This document shows, piece after piece, positions 17,752 through 26,168 of a DNA stretch of 64,000 nucleotides (position 1 is the stretch's first letter; every line of letters begins with the position of its first letter). Location: the NCBI GenBank assembly GCA_017479385.1, contig JAFVCE010000011.1, forward strand, positions 1 to 64,000, given 5' to 3'. Source of the stretch: Bacteroidales bacterium (GTDB lineage Bacteria > Bacteroidota > Bacteroidia > Bacteroidales > P3). The notes beneath the pieces are model-generated. The model did not search any database. It saw nothing but the letters and a program-made list of their open reading frames with translations, and was not told where the DNA came from. The position numbers and the translations under genes were made by a program.

Positions 17752-18750
17752 TTAGAGTTTATCGTTCGAGCCGAGGACGTTCACAATCTTGTGGATATAC
17801 ATTTTTTTCATGCTCTCGCGCGCGGGTTTGAGGTACTGGCGCGGGTCGAAGTGGTCGGGATGTTCGGCCAGGTGCTTGCGGATGGCGGCGGTCATGGCCA
17901 GACGGCTATCACTGTCGATGTTGATTTTGCAAACAGCGCTCTTGGCGGCTTTGCGCAACTGCTCTTCGGGAATGCCCACAGCGGCTTTGAGGGCGCCACC
18001 GTTGGCGTTGATGGTGTCGACCTCGTCTTGCGGCACCGAGCTCGAACCGTGGAGGACGATGGGGAAGCCCGGCAGTTTCTTTTCGATGGCTTCGAGCACG
18101 TCGAAGGCCAACGGCGGGGGAAGCAGGCGGCCGGTTTGGGGGTCGACGGTGCACTGCTCTGGTTTGAACTTATAGGCACCATGGCTGGTTCCGATACTGA
18201 TTGCCAGCGAGTCGCATCCGGTGCGGGTGGCAAAATCTATCACCTCTTCGGGCTTGGTGTAGTGGCTCACTTCGGAGGCGACCTCGTCCTCTACGCCAGC
18301 CAGAACTCCAAGTTCGCACTCTACGGTGACGTCATACTGGTGGGCATACTCTACCACTTGGCGCGAAATCTTGATATTCTCCTCGTAGGGCAGAGCGCTG
18401 CCGTCATACATAACGCTGCTGAAACCCATATCGATGCAGCTTTTGCAGGTTTCGAAGCTGTCGCCGTGGTCCAGATGAAGCACTATTTGGGGATTGGGGC
18501 AGCCCAGTTCTTTGGCATACTCTACGGCACCTTCGGCCATATAGCGCAGGAGGGTGGGATTGGCATAGTCGCGAGCACCCTTGCTGACCTGCAGTATCAC
18601 AGGGCTTTTGGTTTCGACAGCGGCCTGGATAATGGCTTGCATCTGCTCCATATTGTTGAAGTTGAAAGCGGGAATGGCGTAGCCACCGTCTACAGCTTTG
18701 GCGAACATTGTGCGGGTGTTCACCAGCCCGATTTTTTTATAGTCTACCAT
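17752..18750 (-). CDS. fbaA: Class II fructose-1,6-bisphosphate aldolase
   Basis: 332 residues. It cleaves or forms fructose-1,6-bisphosphate in glycolysis and gluconeogenesis, in the cytosol, using a divalent metal. Landmarks are YAIPAFNFNNMEQMQAII at the start, the metal-binding VLHLDHGDSFETCK, ECELGVLAGVEDE with conserved Glu/Gly, SIGTSHGAYKF with the second metal His, and VLHGSSSVP with the third. The length fits the class II form found in Bacteroidales. Its own promoter and strong terminator make it a single-gene unit. Confidence 0.95.
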   Translation of the reverse strand: MVDYKKIGLVNTRTMFAKAVDGGYAIPAFNFNNMEQMQAIIQAAVETKSPVILQVSKGARDYANPTLLRYMAEGAVEYAKELGCPNPQIVLHLDHGDSFETCKSCIDMGFSSVMYDGSALPYEENIKISRQVVEYAHQYDVTVECELGVLAGVEDEVASEVSHYTKPEEVIDFATRTGCDSLAISIGTSHGAYKFKPEQCTVDPQTGRLLPPPLAFDVLEAIEKKLPGFPIVLHGSSSVPQDEVDTINANGGALKAAVGIPEEQLRKAAKSAVCKINIDSDSRLAMTAAIRKHLAEHPDHFDPRQYLKPARESMKKMYIHKIVNVLGSNDKL

Positions 18751-18803
18751 AATTATTGCGTTGTTTTAAAATTTAGACACTCTTGGATTTTTTTTTGAAA
18801 TTG

Positions 18804-18811
18804 CAAAGTTA
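18804..18811 (-). promoter_or_regulatory. -7 promoter box of fbaA
   Basis: TAACTTTG on the minus strand, 53 nt before the ATG at 18750. Confidence 0.65.
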
Positions 18812-18943
18812 CGCAGAATTTTCGACATGACCAAAAAATTATTTCAAAATCGTAGAAAAAGTTTTTCAGCCTCTTCTTTGCACGTTGACAAAGTGGTATG
18901 TTAAAAGTTGGTTAAAATGGTTGTGTGGTTCGCGAAAAAGGTG

Positions 18944-18951
18944 TATCTTTG
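18944..18951 (+). promoter_or_regulatory. Orphan plus-strand promoter-like box
   Basis: TATCTTTG followed by CA, a full match to the consensus, but pointing into the 3' end of a minus-strand gene. No convincing plus-strand gene follows. It may drive an antisense or small RNA. Confidence 0.4.
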
Positions 18952-19030
18952 CAGGAGTTTTGGTTGAACGGTTTTTAAAGGTATGGTTTGGCAATGTGCT
19001 TTGAATCAGGGATGTGGGTGCGGCGTTGGG

Positions 19031-19924
19031 TCAATGGGTCATTACCGCAACAGTGCGTTTGATGGTTTGGGAGCGGCCAGTGGTGTTGTAGAGCTCGATG
19101 GCCACGACGTAGCGCCCTGGCAGGCAGGCACGACCGCGGTTGTCGGCTCCGTCCCAAGTGACGACGCCCACAGAGCCCAGCAACGCTCCGCGACAGAGGG
19201 TTCGCACCACGCGCCCGGTTCGGTCGAAGAGGGTTATGTTGGCTGCCAACGTGTTGTCGTTCAGGTTGTAAGTAATGTCGAGCTGGTCGTTATAGCCGTC
19301 GCCATCGGGCGAAACGATGTCGGTCGAGAGGCTGAAATCGTTGTCGAGAAAAAGGAATTCTGTGCTCTGCGAGTTGGCGTAGGTGGGGGTGCCGTAGCCA
19401 GATGTGGAGGAGGCCGAATACCAGTTGGAGGGCTCTTGAGTGGGGCGGTCGAAGGAGCGGCGCTCGAGGCTAACCCCCTCTTTGTCGCGCAAAAGCTGAC
19501 TGTGCATGGTGGCGGTGTAGTCGAAACGGTCGATGATGGTGCTGTCGCGCAAGGCGAGGATAACGGTTCCCGAGGCGTCGTTATAGGCTGGCATGGAGCT
19601 TACTTGGACCACCTTGCCGGGGTAGCGCACGCCGTAGTTGGCCATGAGGAAAGTGGCGTCGGTGGTGATGACGACATAGTCGTTTGGGCCAACGAGCACC
19701 GAGTCTATCGCGTAGAAGCGCCCCAGCGAGTCGCCCACCCAGCGCACGAGGCGCACATCGGCGAGCGACACTTCGTGGTCGGCCGAATTGTAGAGCTCGA
19801 GCCAGTCGGCCCCACTGGGCACGGGGTTGAACATCAACTCGCTGATTTGCAGCGACTGCTGGCCTCGAACATCGCCCAGCGCGAGGGCTGCAACGCACAA
19901 AAAGAGTGTTAAAAATCGTTTCAT
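19031..19924 (-). CDS. Secreted lamin-tail-domain protein with gliding-type C-terminus
   Basis: 297 residues. A signal peptide (MKRFLTLFLCVAALALGDVRGQ) is followed by a lamin-tail domain: LQISELMFNPVPSGADWLELYN and a beta-sandwich to about residue 120. The C-terminal ~90 residues (FSPDGDGYND-type IVSPDGDGYNDQLDITYNL, LFDRTGRVVRTL, WDGADNRGRACLPGRYVVAIEL) form the gliding-motility-associated, type B T9SS-like sorting domain. I infer export across the outer membrane by type IX secretion. The role of bacterial lamin-tail proteins is poorly known; some sit beside nucleases. Promoter box and ATG are 4 nt apart. Confidence 0.85.
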   Translation of the reverse strand: MKRFLTLFLCVAALALGDVRGQQSLQISELMFNPVPSGADWLELYNSADHEVSLADVRLVRWVGDSLGRFYAIDSVLVGPNDYVVITTDATFLMANYGVRYPGKVVQVSSMPAYNDASGTVILALRDSTIIDRFDYTATMHSQLLRDKEGVSLERRSFDRPTQEPSNWYSASSTSGYGTPTYANSQSTEFLFLDNDFSLSTDIVSPDGDGYNDQLDITYNLNDNTLAANITLFDRTGRVVRTLCRGALLGSVGVVTWDGADNRGRACLPGRYVVAIELYNTTGRSQTIKRTVAVMTH

Positions 19925-19928
19925 GGTG

Positions 19929-19936
19929 CAAAATTA
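19929..19936 (-). promoter_or_regulatory. -7 promoter box of the lamin-tail protein gene
   Basis: TAATTTTG on the minus strand, then CACC, then ATG at 19924: a leaderless-type spacing. Confidence 0.65.
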
Positions 19937-19949
19937 CAAAAAAAATGTG

Positions 19950-19957
19950 TAATTTTG
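19950..19957 (+). promoter_or_regulatory. -7 promoter box of purE
   Basis: TAATTTTG, 26 nt before the ATG at 19984. It shows that the longer in-frame upstream ATG at 19906 is not the start. Confidence 0.65.
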
Positions 19958-19983
19958 CAAAAAAATTAACAAAAAGACCAAAA

Positions 19984-20490
19984 ATGAACCCGATTGTAAG
20001 CATCATTATGGGCAGCACCAGCGACCTGCCGGTCATGGAAAAAGCCTGCCAACTACTCGACGAGTTGCAAGTGCCGTTCGAGGTGAACGCCCTCTCGGCT
20101 CATCGCACCCCCGCCGAGGTGAGCCAGTTTGCGCGCGAGGCACAGGGGCGCGGCATTCGCGTCGTCATTGCCGGTGCCGGCATGGCAGCAGCCCTGCCGG
20201 GCGTGATAGCGGCCGAAACGCCGCTGCCCGTCATCGGCGTCCCCATCAAAGGGTCGACCCTCGAGGGGCTCGACGCCACGCTCGCCATCCTGCAAATGCC
20301 CCCGGGAATACCTGTGGCCACGGTGGCCATTAACGGGGCGCAAAACGCCGCCATACTCGCCGTGCAGATGTTGGCCTTGTCCGACGCCGACCTCATGCAG
20401 CGCCTCTGCAACTACAAGGCCAACCTGAAACAAAAAATAGTGAAAGCCAACGCCGAACTGGCCGCGCTGAACTATAAATTCAAATGTTGA
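19984..20490 (+). CDS. purE: N5-carboxyaminoimidazole ribonucleotide mutase
   Basis: 168 residues. It converts N5-CAIR to CAIR in purine biosynthesis in the cytosol. The start MNPIVSIIMGSTSDLPVM carries the phosphate-binding SGSxSD-like loop (MGSTSD). ALSAHRTP contains the catalytic His, and AGAGMAAALPGVIAAETPLPVIGVPI and the later LDATLAILQMPPGIPVATVAING are typical class I PurE. The start at 19984 follows from the promoter at 19950. It is a monocistronic unit ending at a strong hairpin. purL, another gene of the pathway, is at 62166. Confidence 0.95.
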   Translation: MNPIVSIIMGSTSDLPVMEKACQLLDELQVPFEVNALSAHRTPAEVSQFAREAQGRGIRVVIAGAGMAAALPGVIAAETPLPVIGVPIKGSTLEGLDATLAILQMPPGIPVATVAINGAQNAAILAVQMLALSDADLMQRLCNYKANLKQKIVKANAELAALNYKFKC

Positions 20491-20527
20491 GAGAGGGATA
20501 TTAAGAAAATATTTTGCGCAAGAAATG

Positions 20528-20554
20528 AGGGCGCGGCGCTTCGCGCCGCGCCCT
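20528..20554 (+). terminator. Terminator of purE
   Basis: Perfect 12-bp stem AGGGCGCGGCGC / GCGCCGCGCCCT with a 3-nt loop TTC, 37 nt after the stop. Confidence 0.7.
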
Positions 20555-20673
20555 TATCGCCCCCCCCAGCGCAACACAAATACCTTCGCCAAAATTCTAC
20601 CTTTTCCCCCTCCAAGACCCATCAAAACTCCCTCCAATACCCATTCAAAACCCACAAAATCGAAACTCTTAAC

Positions 20674-20756
20674 CTGCTGAAAATCAATACTACAGTCGTG
20701 TTAAAGAGGGGTTAAGGTCGTATTGAGGTCGAACAACGCTTGTGTTTCAAGCACTT
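20674..20756 (+). repeat. Dispersed intergenic repeat, copy C
   Basis: CTGAAAATCAA at the left end, then the core TTAAAGAGGGGTTAAGGTCG, TATTGAGGTCGAACAACGCTT and a degenerate right end. It lies between purE and the restriction-modification leader. Confidence 0.85.
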
Positions 20757-20828
20757 AGAGGTCGAAAATTTCTGCAGATAGGTAAAGTGCGTGCCATATC
20801 AGTGTACCGGCAATGCGCCCGATAGCCG

Positions 20829-20836
20829 CAAAATTA
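20829..20836 (-). promoter_or_regulatory. Possible minus-strand promoter box
   Basis: TAATTTTG on the minus strand, divergent from the box at 20891. No gene follows it before the 3' end of purE. It could be chance in AT-rich DNA or drive a short antisense RNA. Confidence 0.25.
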
Positions 20837-20890
20837 CGGATAATCGCCCTCCTGTCAAAAACATTTTTTCCACGGTTGTGATTTTTTGCG

Positions 20891-20898
20891 TATCTTTG
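20891..20898 (+). promoter_or_regulatory. -7 promoter box of the restriction-modification leader
   Basis: TATCTTTG followed by CA. It is the nearest consensus promoter to the gene starting at 21259, which implies a leader of about 355 nt. Confidence 0.55.
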
Positions 20899-20904
20899 CA
20901 CTGC

Positions 20905-21201
20905 CATTCCGATAGTCATGGTCTGGCACGACATATTAGTTTATAAGGCGTAAGTTTACGTCTTATCTGCGGTCTGTTTGAATCTCGCAAATTCAAGAAC
21001 TACTTTCGCACGGTAAGGCAATGAACGAGCGTCCATGTGTTTGTATTTGTAGCACACGCAGTGGGGCTTCGTGCCCCACAGGGTAGTGTGTCTATCTATA
21101 CGCACTGCGTGGGCTCTGTGCATTGCTTATCTTCGAAAGTAAGGCAATGCGAGAGCCTAAACAGGTGGGATAAGCAAGAGACTTTGTCCCGCGCTTTTTT
21201 T
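20905..21201 (+). promoter_or_regulatory. Structured leader, candidate attenuator of the restriction-modification gene
   Basis: No ORF of note. Hairpins: 20943-20966 (ATAAG/CTTAT ends) and 21061-21079 (GTGGGGC / GCCCCAC, 5-nt loop). The 11-mer GTAAGGCAATG occurs twice (21013-21023 and 21139-21149), and both copies can pair with CATTGCTTA at 21121-21129. GCTTATC (21125-21131) can instead pair with GATAAGC (21169-21175). That pairing would use up part of GGGA (21167-21170), which otherwise pairs with TCCC (21187-21190) just before seven Ts (21195-21201). These alternatives look like an attenuation switch, though the last hairpin is weak. The ligand or trigger is unknown, and no known riboswitch class was recognised. 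Confidence 0.45.
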
Positions 21202-21258
21202 GTAACACACCGTGGCCGGTCGGGACCCTGCCACACCGAAAACAGAGACCTGACCACT

Positions 21259-24200
21259 ATGAGCCACTTCGCAGAAGTAATAGACCGCTACCGCAAGCAA
21301 TCGCACTCCGAATCCGACAAAGGGCACCGCTTCGAACGCCTGATGCAGGCCATGCTCCGCACCGTGCCACCCTACAGCGACGAGCTGCAGGAGGTGTGGC
21401 TGTGGACCGACTTCCCCTATCGCGCCAGCATCTCGCACCACGACACAGGCATCGACCTCGTGTGCCGCACCGTCGGCGGAGGCTACTGGGCGGTGCAATG
21501 CAAATGCTACCGCGCCGAAGCCAAGATTGACAAGGCCGATGTGGACACCTTCCTCTCCACCTCGGCACGTGCCTTCACCGACGACGAAGGATCGAAGCAC
21601 CACTTCGACTTCCGCCTGTGGATCGACACCACCGACGGCGGCTTCACCTCCACCGCAGCCGATAGCTTCCGCGGTCAGGCCATCGAGGCCAAGATCATGC
21701 ACCTCGCCGACCTCTCGGAGCTGGCTGTGGACTGGGAGGCCCTCGACCGTGGCCTCTCCGGGCAGCAGGCCATCACCGCACACAAGCAGCCCCTCGAGCA
21801 TCAAGCGCTGGCCGTCGACAAGGCCTTGGCGCACTATAAAGACCACGACCGCGGCAAGCTTATCATGGCCTGCGGCACGGGCAAGACCTACACCAGCCTC
21901 TGCATAGCCGAAGCCCTCGAGGTACGCACCATGCTCTTCCTCGTGCCAAGCATTGCCCTGCTGGGGCAGACGCTGCGCGAGTGGTGCTTCGACGCGCAGC
22001 AGCCCCTGCGCCCGATGTGCATCTGCTCCGACAGCGAGGTCAGCCGCACCCATAGCCGCAACGACGACACGAACATCACCACCGTCGAGGAACTGGCCTT
22101 CCCGGCCTCGACCAGCGTGGAGCAGATAAAGCAGCAGTTCTTCGCATTGCAACGCGACCCGCGCAAAGGCATGCTGGTGGTGTTCAGCACCTATCAGAGC
22201 ATCGGCCGCATAGCCGAGGCGCAGCGCGCCATTGGCGAAGAGCTGACGTTCGACCTCATCGTATGCGACGAGGCACACCGCACCACGGGCGTAACCCTCA
22301 AAGGCGAGGACGAGAGCGCCTTCGTGCGGGTGCACGACAACGACTTCATACGCGCCCGCCGCCGTATGTATATGACCGCCACGCCCCGCCTATATAAAGA
22401 CGCAGACCAGCAGCGCGCCCGTGAGAAAGAGGCTTACCTCTGCTCGATGGACGATGCCGCCATCTATGGCGACGAGTTCTACCGTTTGGGCTTCGGCGAG
22501 GCGGTGGACAAGAACCTCCTCTCCGACTACAAGGTGCTTATCCTCAACGTGGAGCCTGGCGACGTGAGCAACGAGGTGCAGATGGCACTCGCCGGCCTCG
22601 ACGCCGCCACGCAGCGCGAGGTGGACACCGACGATATGGCCAAGCTTATCGGTTGCATCAACGCCCTCAGCAAACGTAGCCTCTACGACAACCACCTCCT
22701 GCGCGACATCGACCCGCAGCCGATGCATCGCGCCGTGGCTTTCTGCCAAAATATCAAGGTCAGCAAGGCCATCACCAATGCCTTCAACGCCTGCGCCGAC
22801 GCCTACTATGGCAGCCTCTCGGCCGAGGAGCGCGAGGGATTGGTACGCGTCGAGGCGCGCCATGTAGACGGAAGTATGGGGGCTGCTCGGCGCGAGGAGC
22901 ATCTCTCGTGGCTCAAGCGCACCCGCACCGACGGCTACGACTGCCACCTGCTCTCCAACGTGCGTTGCCTGAGCGAGGGGGTGGACGTACCGAGCCTTGA
23001 TGCCGCCATCTTCTTGGCTGCCAAGAATTCGCAGGTAGACGTGGTGCAGAGCGTAGGCCGCGTGATGCGTCGTGCGCCGGGCAAGAAGTACGGCTACATC
23101 ATCATCCCCATCGTGGTGCCGAGCGATATTGACCCTGAGGATGCCCTCGACGACAACAAGACCTACGCCGTAGTGTGGGACATCCTTCGTGGACTCCGTG
23201 CCCACGACAAACGCATCGAAGACACGGTCAATAAGCTGGAGCTCAATCGCCACCGCCCCGACACGGTGCAGATTGTGCGGCCAGGCAGCAGGCTAATTGG
23301 TGGCAATAGAAATAATAGTACTTCTAGAGATTATGGTGAATCGGGTGATGCTACTGTTGCCGAGCCTTCTGCCGTCTATCAGACCCAGCTGCAGCTACGC
23401 TTCGAGCAGTTGCAGAACGTCATCTTCGCCCGCATGGTGCAGAAGGTGGGCAGCAAACGCTACTGGGAGCAGTGGGCATCGGATGTGGCTGGCATTGCCG
23501 AGAAGCACATAGCGCAGATCTCTGCCCTCATCGCCACCGATGCAAAGGCGCGCCACGCCTTCGACCGCTTCCTCCATGGGCTGCATAAGGACATCAACCC
23601 GTCGGTCAGCGAGGCGCAGGCCGTCGAGATGCTGGCGCAGCATATCATCACGCAGCCTGTGTTCGAAGCCCTGTTCGAGGGCTATGCCTTCTCGGCCAAC
23701 AACCCCATTAGCCGCTCCATGAGCCGCATCGTGGGGCTGCTCAACAGCCGCCTCGACGAGGCCGACCGCAAGAGCTTGGAGAAGTTCTACGACAGTGTGC
23801 GCCAACGTGCCGAGAAGCTCGACAACGCCGAGGCCAAGCAGAAGGTGGTGGTGGAGCTCTACGACAAGTTCTTCAGCACCGCCTTCCCACGGGTGAAGGA
23901 GCAGCTTGGCATCGTCTATACCCCCGTCGAGGTGGTGGACTTCATCATCCACAGCGTGGAGCATGTGCTGCGGCAGCAGTTCGGCCGCTCGCTCGGCGAC
24001 AAGGAGGTGCATATCATCGACCCCTTCACCGGCACGGGCACCTTCATCACACGCCTGCTGCAAAGCGGCATCATCAGCCCCGACAACCTCGAGCATAAGT
24101 ACAAGAAGGAAATTTTCGCCAACGAGATTGTGCTGCTGGCCTACTACATCGCCAGCGTCAATATCGAGAACGTCTACCACGACCTCGTCGGGCAGACCGA

Positions 24201-26166
24201 CAGCTACACGCCATTCCCCGGCATCTGCCTTACCGACACATTTGAGTTGGGCGAGCAGATGTACGACAAGCAGAGCGGCAGCCGTCGGCAGAAAGAGCTG
24301 GAGGGCATGGAAACCCCATTCAAGGAGAACAGCAAGCGTGTGCAACGCCAACTCGACAGCCCCATTACCGTTGTGATGGGTAACCCTCCCTATTCGGCAG
24401 GGCAGAGGAGTGCCAACGACAATGCACAGAACCAACACTATCCTATGCTCGAGGCTCGGCTGGAGAAGACCTACGTGCAGGGCAGCACCGCCACACTCAA
24501 GAACTCGGTCTACGACAGCTACATCAAGGCTTTCCGCTATGCCACCGACCGCATTGCTGGTGAGGGAATAGTGGCCTACGTCAGCAACGGCGCTTGGCTC
24601 GACAACAATGCCTTCGACGGCTTCCGTAAGAGCATAGAGCAGGAGTTTGCGGAGATATATGTGTTCAACCTGCGCGGAAATCAGCGCACCAGTGGGGAAC
24701 TTTCGCGCCGCGAGGGAGGAAAGATATTCGGCAGCGGCAGCCGCACCCCAGTAAGCATCACCATTCTTGTGAAAAAAACCCACGAAGGCAAGGCCACTAT
24801 CCACTACCACGACATAGGCGACTACCTGAGCCGCGAGCAGAAGCTCGACATCATCCGCAAGAACCACTCCATCGCCACCCTGCAGATGGACACGCTCCAC
24901 CCCAACGAGCATGGCGACTGGATTAACCTCCGCAACGACAACTTCGCCTCGTATATCCCCATTGAGCCGGAGAAACGCTACGATGCCTCGGCACATTCGT
25001 TCTTCGTCACCAATGCCGTGGGCGTTGCCACCAGCCGTGATGCTTGGGTGTTCAACTTCAGCCAAGAGGCACTCTCCGCCAACATCGGCAGGCTGATTGC
25101 CACCTACAACGAGCAGCGCGATATGTTGCACCGCGGCGAGATAAGCGAACTGACAAAGGACGAGACGAAGATTAGCTGGAGCGTGAACCTGAAGAAGTAT
25201 GCCGAAAGCAATCGTCAGCTCGATGTGGATACTTCGTGCCTTCTTTGTGCCTTCTATCGTCCGTATACAAAACAATATCTTGCCTACGACCGCAATATCA
25301 TTGAGCGTCCTGGGCAGTGGACACAATTCTTCCCCACGCCACAGCATAAGAATGTGGTGATTGGTGTGCCTGGCATTGGCGGCACAAAAGAGTTCTCTTG
25401 TCTGATATACGACAGCATGGCCGAATGTCTAAACATATTCAACGGTCAGTTTATGCCTCTCTATTGGTACGAAGAGCGCGAGGGGACGCAGGGTTCGCTA
25501 TTTGGCGAGGGGCAGGAGCGGTATATTCGGCATGACGCAGTTACGGACTTTATCCTGCGGAGGGCGCGCGAGCAGTATGGCGGACGGGTGACGAAGGAGG
25601 ACATCTTCTACTACGTCTACGGCTTCCTGCATTGCCCCACCTATCGCGAGACCTTCGCCAACGACCTCAAGAAGATGTTGCCGCGCCTGCCGCTGGTGGA
25701 GCGTGCCGACGACTTTTGGGCATTCAGCCAAGCCGGACGGCAACTGGCAGAGCTGCACCTCGACTACGAGCATATCGAACCCTGCCCCGAGGTGCTGCTC
25801 GACATACGCTTCGCCGAAAGCCTCACCGACGAGCAGCTCTTCCACGTGGAGCAGATGCGCTTTTCCAAAGGGAGTGAGGGCGGCAAAGACAAGAGCACCA
25901 TCGTCTACAACCCCTTCATCACCCTGCGCAACATTCCGCTGCGAGCCTACGACTATGTGGTGAACGGCAAGAGCGCCATCGAGTGGATCATGGAACGCTA
26001 CTGCGACAAGGTAGACAGGAAGAGCGGCATCCGCAACGATGCCAACCAATGGGGGCTGGAGCATAATAACCCACGCTACGCCCTCGACCTGCTGCAAAGC
26101 ATCATCACCCTCTCGCTCCGCACGATGGACATAGTGGACGCCCTGCCGAAGGTAAGCTTCGATTAA
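21259..26166 (+). CDS. Single-chain restriction-modification enzyme (type ISP-like)
   Basis: 1635 residues, close to the size of LlaGI/LlaBIII-type enzymes. Domains in order: an Mrr-like PD-(D/E)xK nuclease (TGIDLV near residue 65, QCK at about 79-81); an SF2 helicase/translocase (ACGTGKTYT near 208, CDEAHR near 336, MTATPR, QSVGRVMRRAPGK); a coupler; an N6-adenine methyltransferase (DPFTGTGTF near 921, GNPPYSAGQ near 1041); and a C-terminal target-recognition region. It would methylate one strand of its site and cut unmodified DNA after translocation. The frame is open upstream to 21037, but ATG at 21259 (MSHFAEVIDRY) begins the conserved part. A low-GC Asn/Ser linker (about 23290-23360) joins helicase and methylase. 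No separate specificity or methylase gene is present or needed. No frameshift seen. Confidence 0.9.
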   Translation: MSHFAEVIDRYRKQSHSESDKGHRFERLMQAMLRTVPPYSDELQEVWLWTDFPYRASISHHDTGIDLVCRTVGGGYWAVQCKCYRAEAKIDKADVDTFLSTSARAFTDDEGSKHHFDFRLWIDTTDGGFTSTAADSFRGQAIEAKIMHLADLSELAVDWEALDRGLSGQQAITAHKQPLEHQALAVDKALAHYKDHDRGKLIMACGTGKTYTSLCIAEALEVRTMLFLVPSIALLGQTLREWCFDAQQPLRPMCICSDSEVSRTHSRNDDTNITTVEELAFPASTSVEQIKQQFFALQRDPRKGMLVVFSTYQSIGRIAEAQRAIGEELTFDLIVCDEAHRTTGVTLKGEDESAFVRVHDNDFIRARRRMYMTATPRLYKDADQQRAREKEAYLCSMDDAAIYGDEFYRLGFGEAVDKNLLSDYKVLILNVEPGDVSNEVQMALAGLDAATQREVDTDDMAKLIGCINALSKRSLYDNHLLRDIDPQPMHRAVAFCQNIKVSKAITNAFNACADAYYGSLSAEEREGLVRVEARHVDGSMGAARREEHLSWLKRTRTDGYDCHLLSNVRCLSEGVDVPSLDAAIFLAAKNSQVDVVQSVGRVMRRAPGKKYGYIIIPIVVPSDIDPEDALDDNKTYAVVWDILRGLRAHDKRIEDTVNKLELNRHRPDTVQIVRPGSRLIGGNRNNSTSRDYGESGDATVAEPSAVYQTQLQLRFEQLQNVIFARMVQKVGSKRYWEQWASDVAGIAEKHIAQISALIATDAKARHAFDRFLHGLHKDINPSVSEAQAVEMLAQHIITQPVFEALFEGYAFSANNPISRSMSRIVGLLNSRLDEADRKSLEKFYDSVRQRAEKLDNAEAKQKVVVELYDKFFSTAFPRVKEQLGIVYTPVEVVDFIIHSVEHVLRQQFGRSLGDKEVHIIDPFTGTGTFITRLLQSGIISPDNLEHKYKKEIFANEIVLLAYYIASVNIENVYHDLVGQTDSYTPFPGICLTDTFELGEQMYDKQSGSRRQKELEGMETPFKENSKRVQRQLDSPITVVMGNPPYSAGQRSANDNAQNQHYPMLEARLEKTYVQGSTATLKNSVYDSYIKAFRYATDRIAGEGIVAYVSNGAWLDNNAFDGFRKSIEQEFAEIYVFNLRGNQRTSGELSRREGGKIFGSGSRTPVSITILVKKTHEGKATIHYHDIGDYLSREQKLDIIRKNHSIATLQMDTLHPNEHGDWINLRNDNFASYIPIEPEKRYDASAHSFFVTNAVGVATSRDAWVFNFSQEALSANIGRLIATYNEQRDMLHRGEISELTKDETKISWSVNLKKYAESNRQLDVDTSCLLCAFYRPYTKQYLAYDRNIIERPGQWTQFFPTPQHKNVVIGVPGIGGTKEFSCLIYDSMAECLNIFNGQFMPLYWYEEREGTQGSLFGEGQERYIRHDAVTDFILRRAREQYGGRVTKEDIFYYVYGFLHCPTYRETFANDLKKMLPRLPLVERADDFWAFSQAGRQLAELHLDYEHIEPCPEVLLDIRFAESLTDEQLFHVEQMRFSKGSEGGKDKSTIVYNPFITLRNIPLRAYDYVVNGKSAIEWIMERYCDKVDRKSGIRNDANQWGLEHNNPRYALDLLQSIITLSLRTMDIVDALPKVSFD

Positions 26167-26168
26167 TC

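Noticed and set aside
18983..19912. 309-codon plus-strand frame just after a promoter-like box
   Set aside because: The minus strand holds a protein with signal peptide, lamin-tail domain and T9SS-like tail. The plus-strand translation has no recognisable domain. Only the promoter itself is reported.
20491..20890. Insertion sequence or attachment site left of the restriction-modification gene
   Set aside because: No transposase fragment, terminal inverted repeats or target duplication could be seen; only the dispersed repeat and a terminator were found.
21037..21258. N-terminal extension of the restriction-modification protein
   Set aside because: The 74 extra codons overlap the structured leader, are Cys/His-rich without domain character, and precede the conserved MSHFAEVIDRY start.
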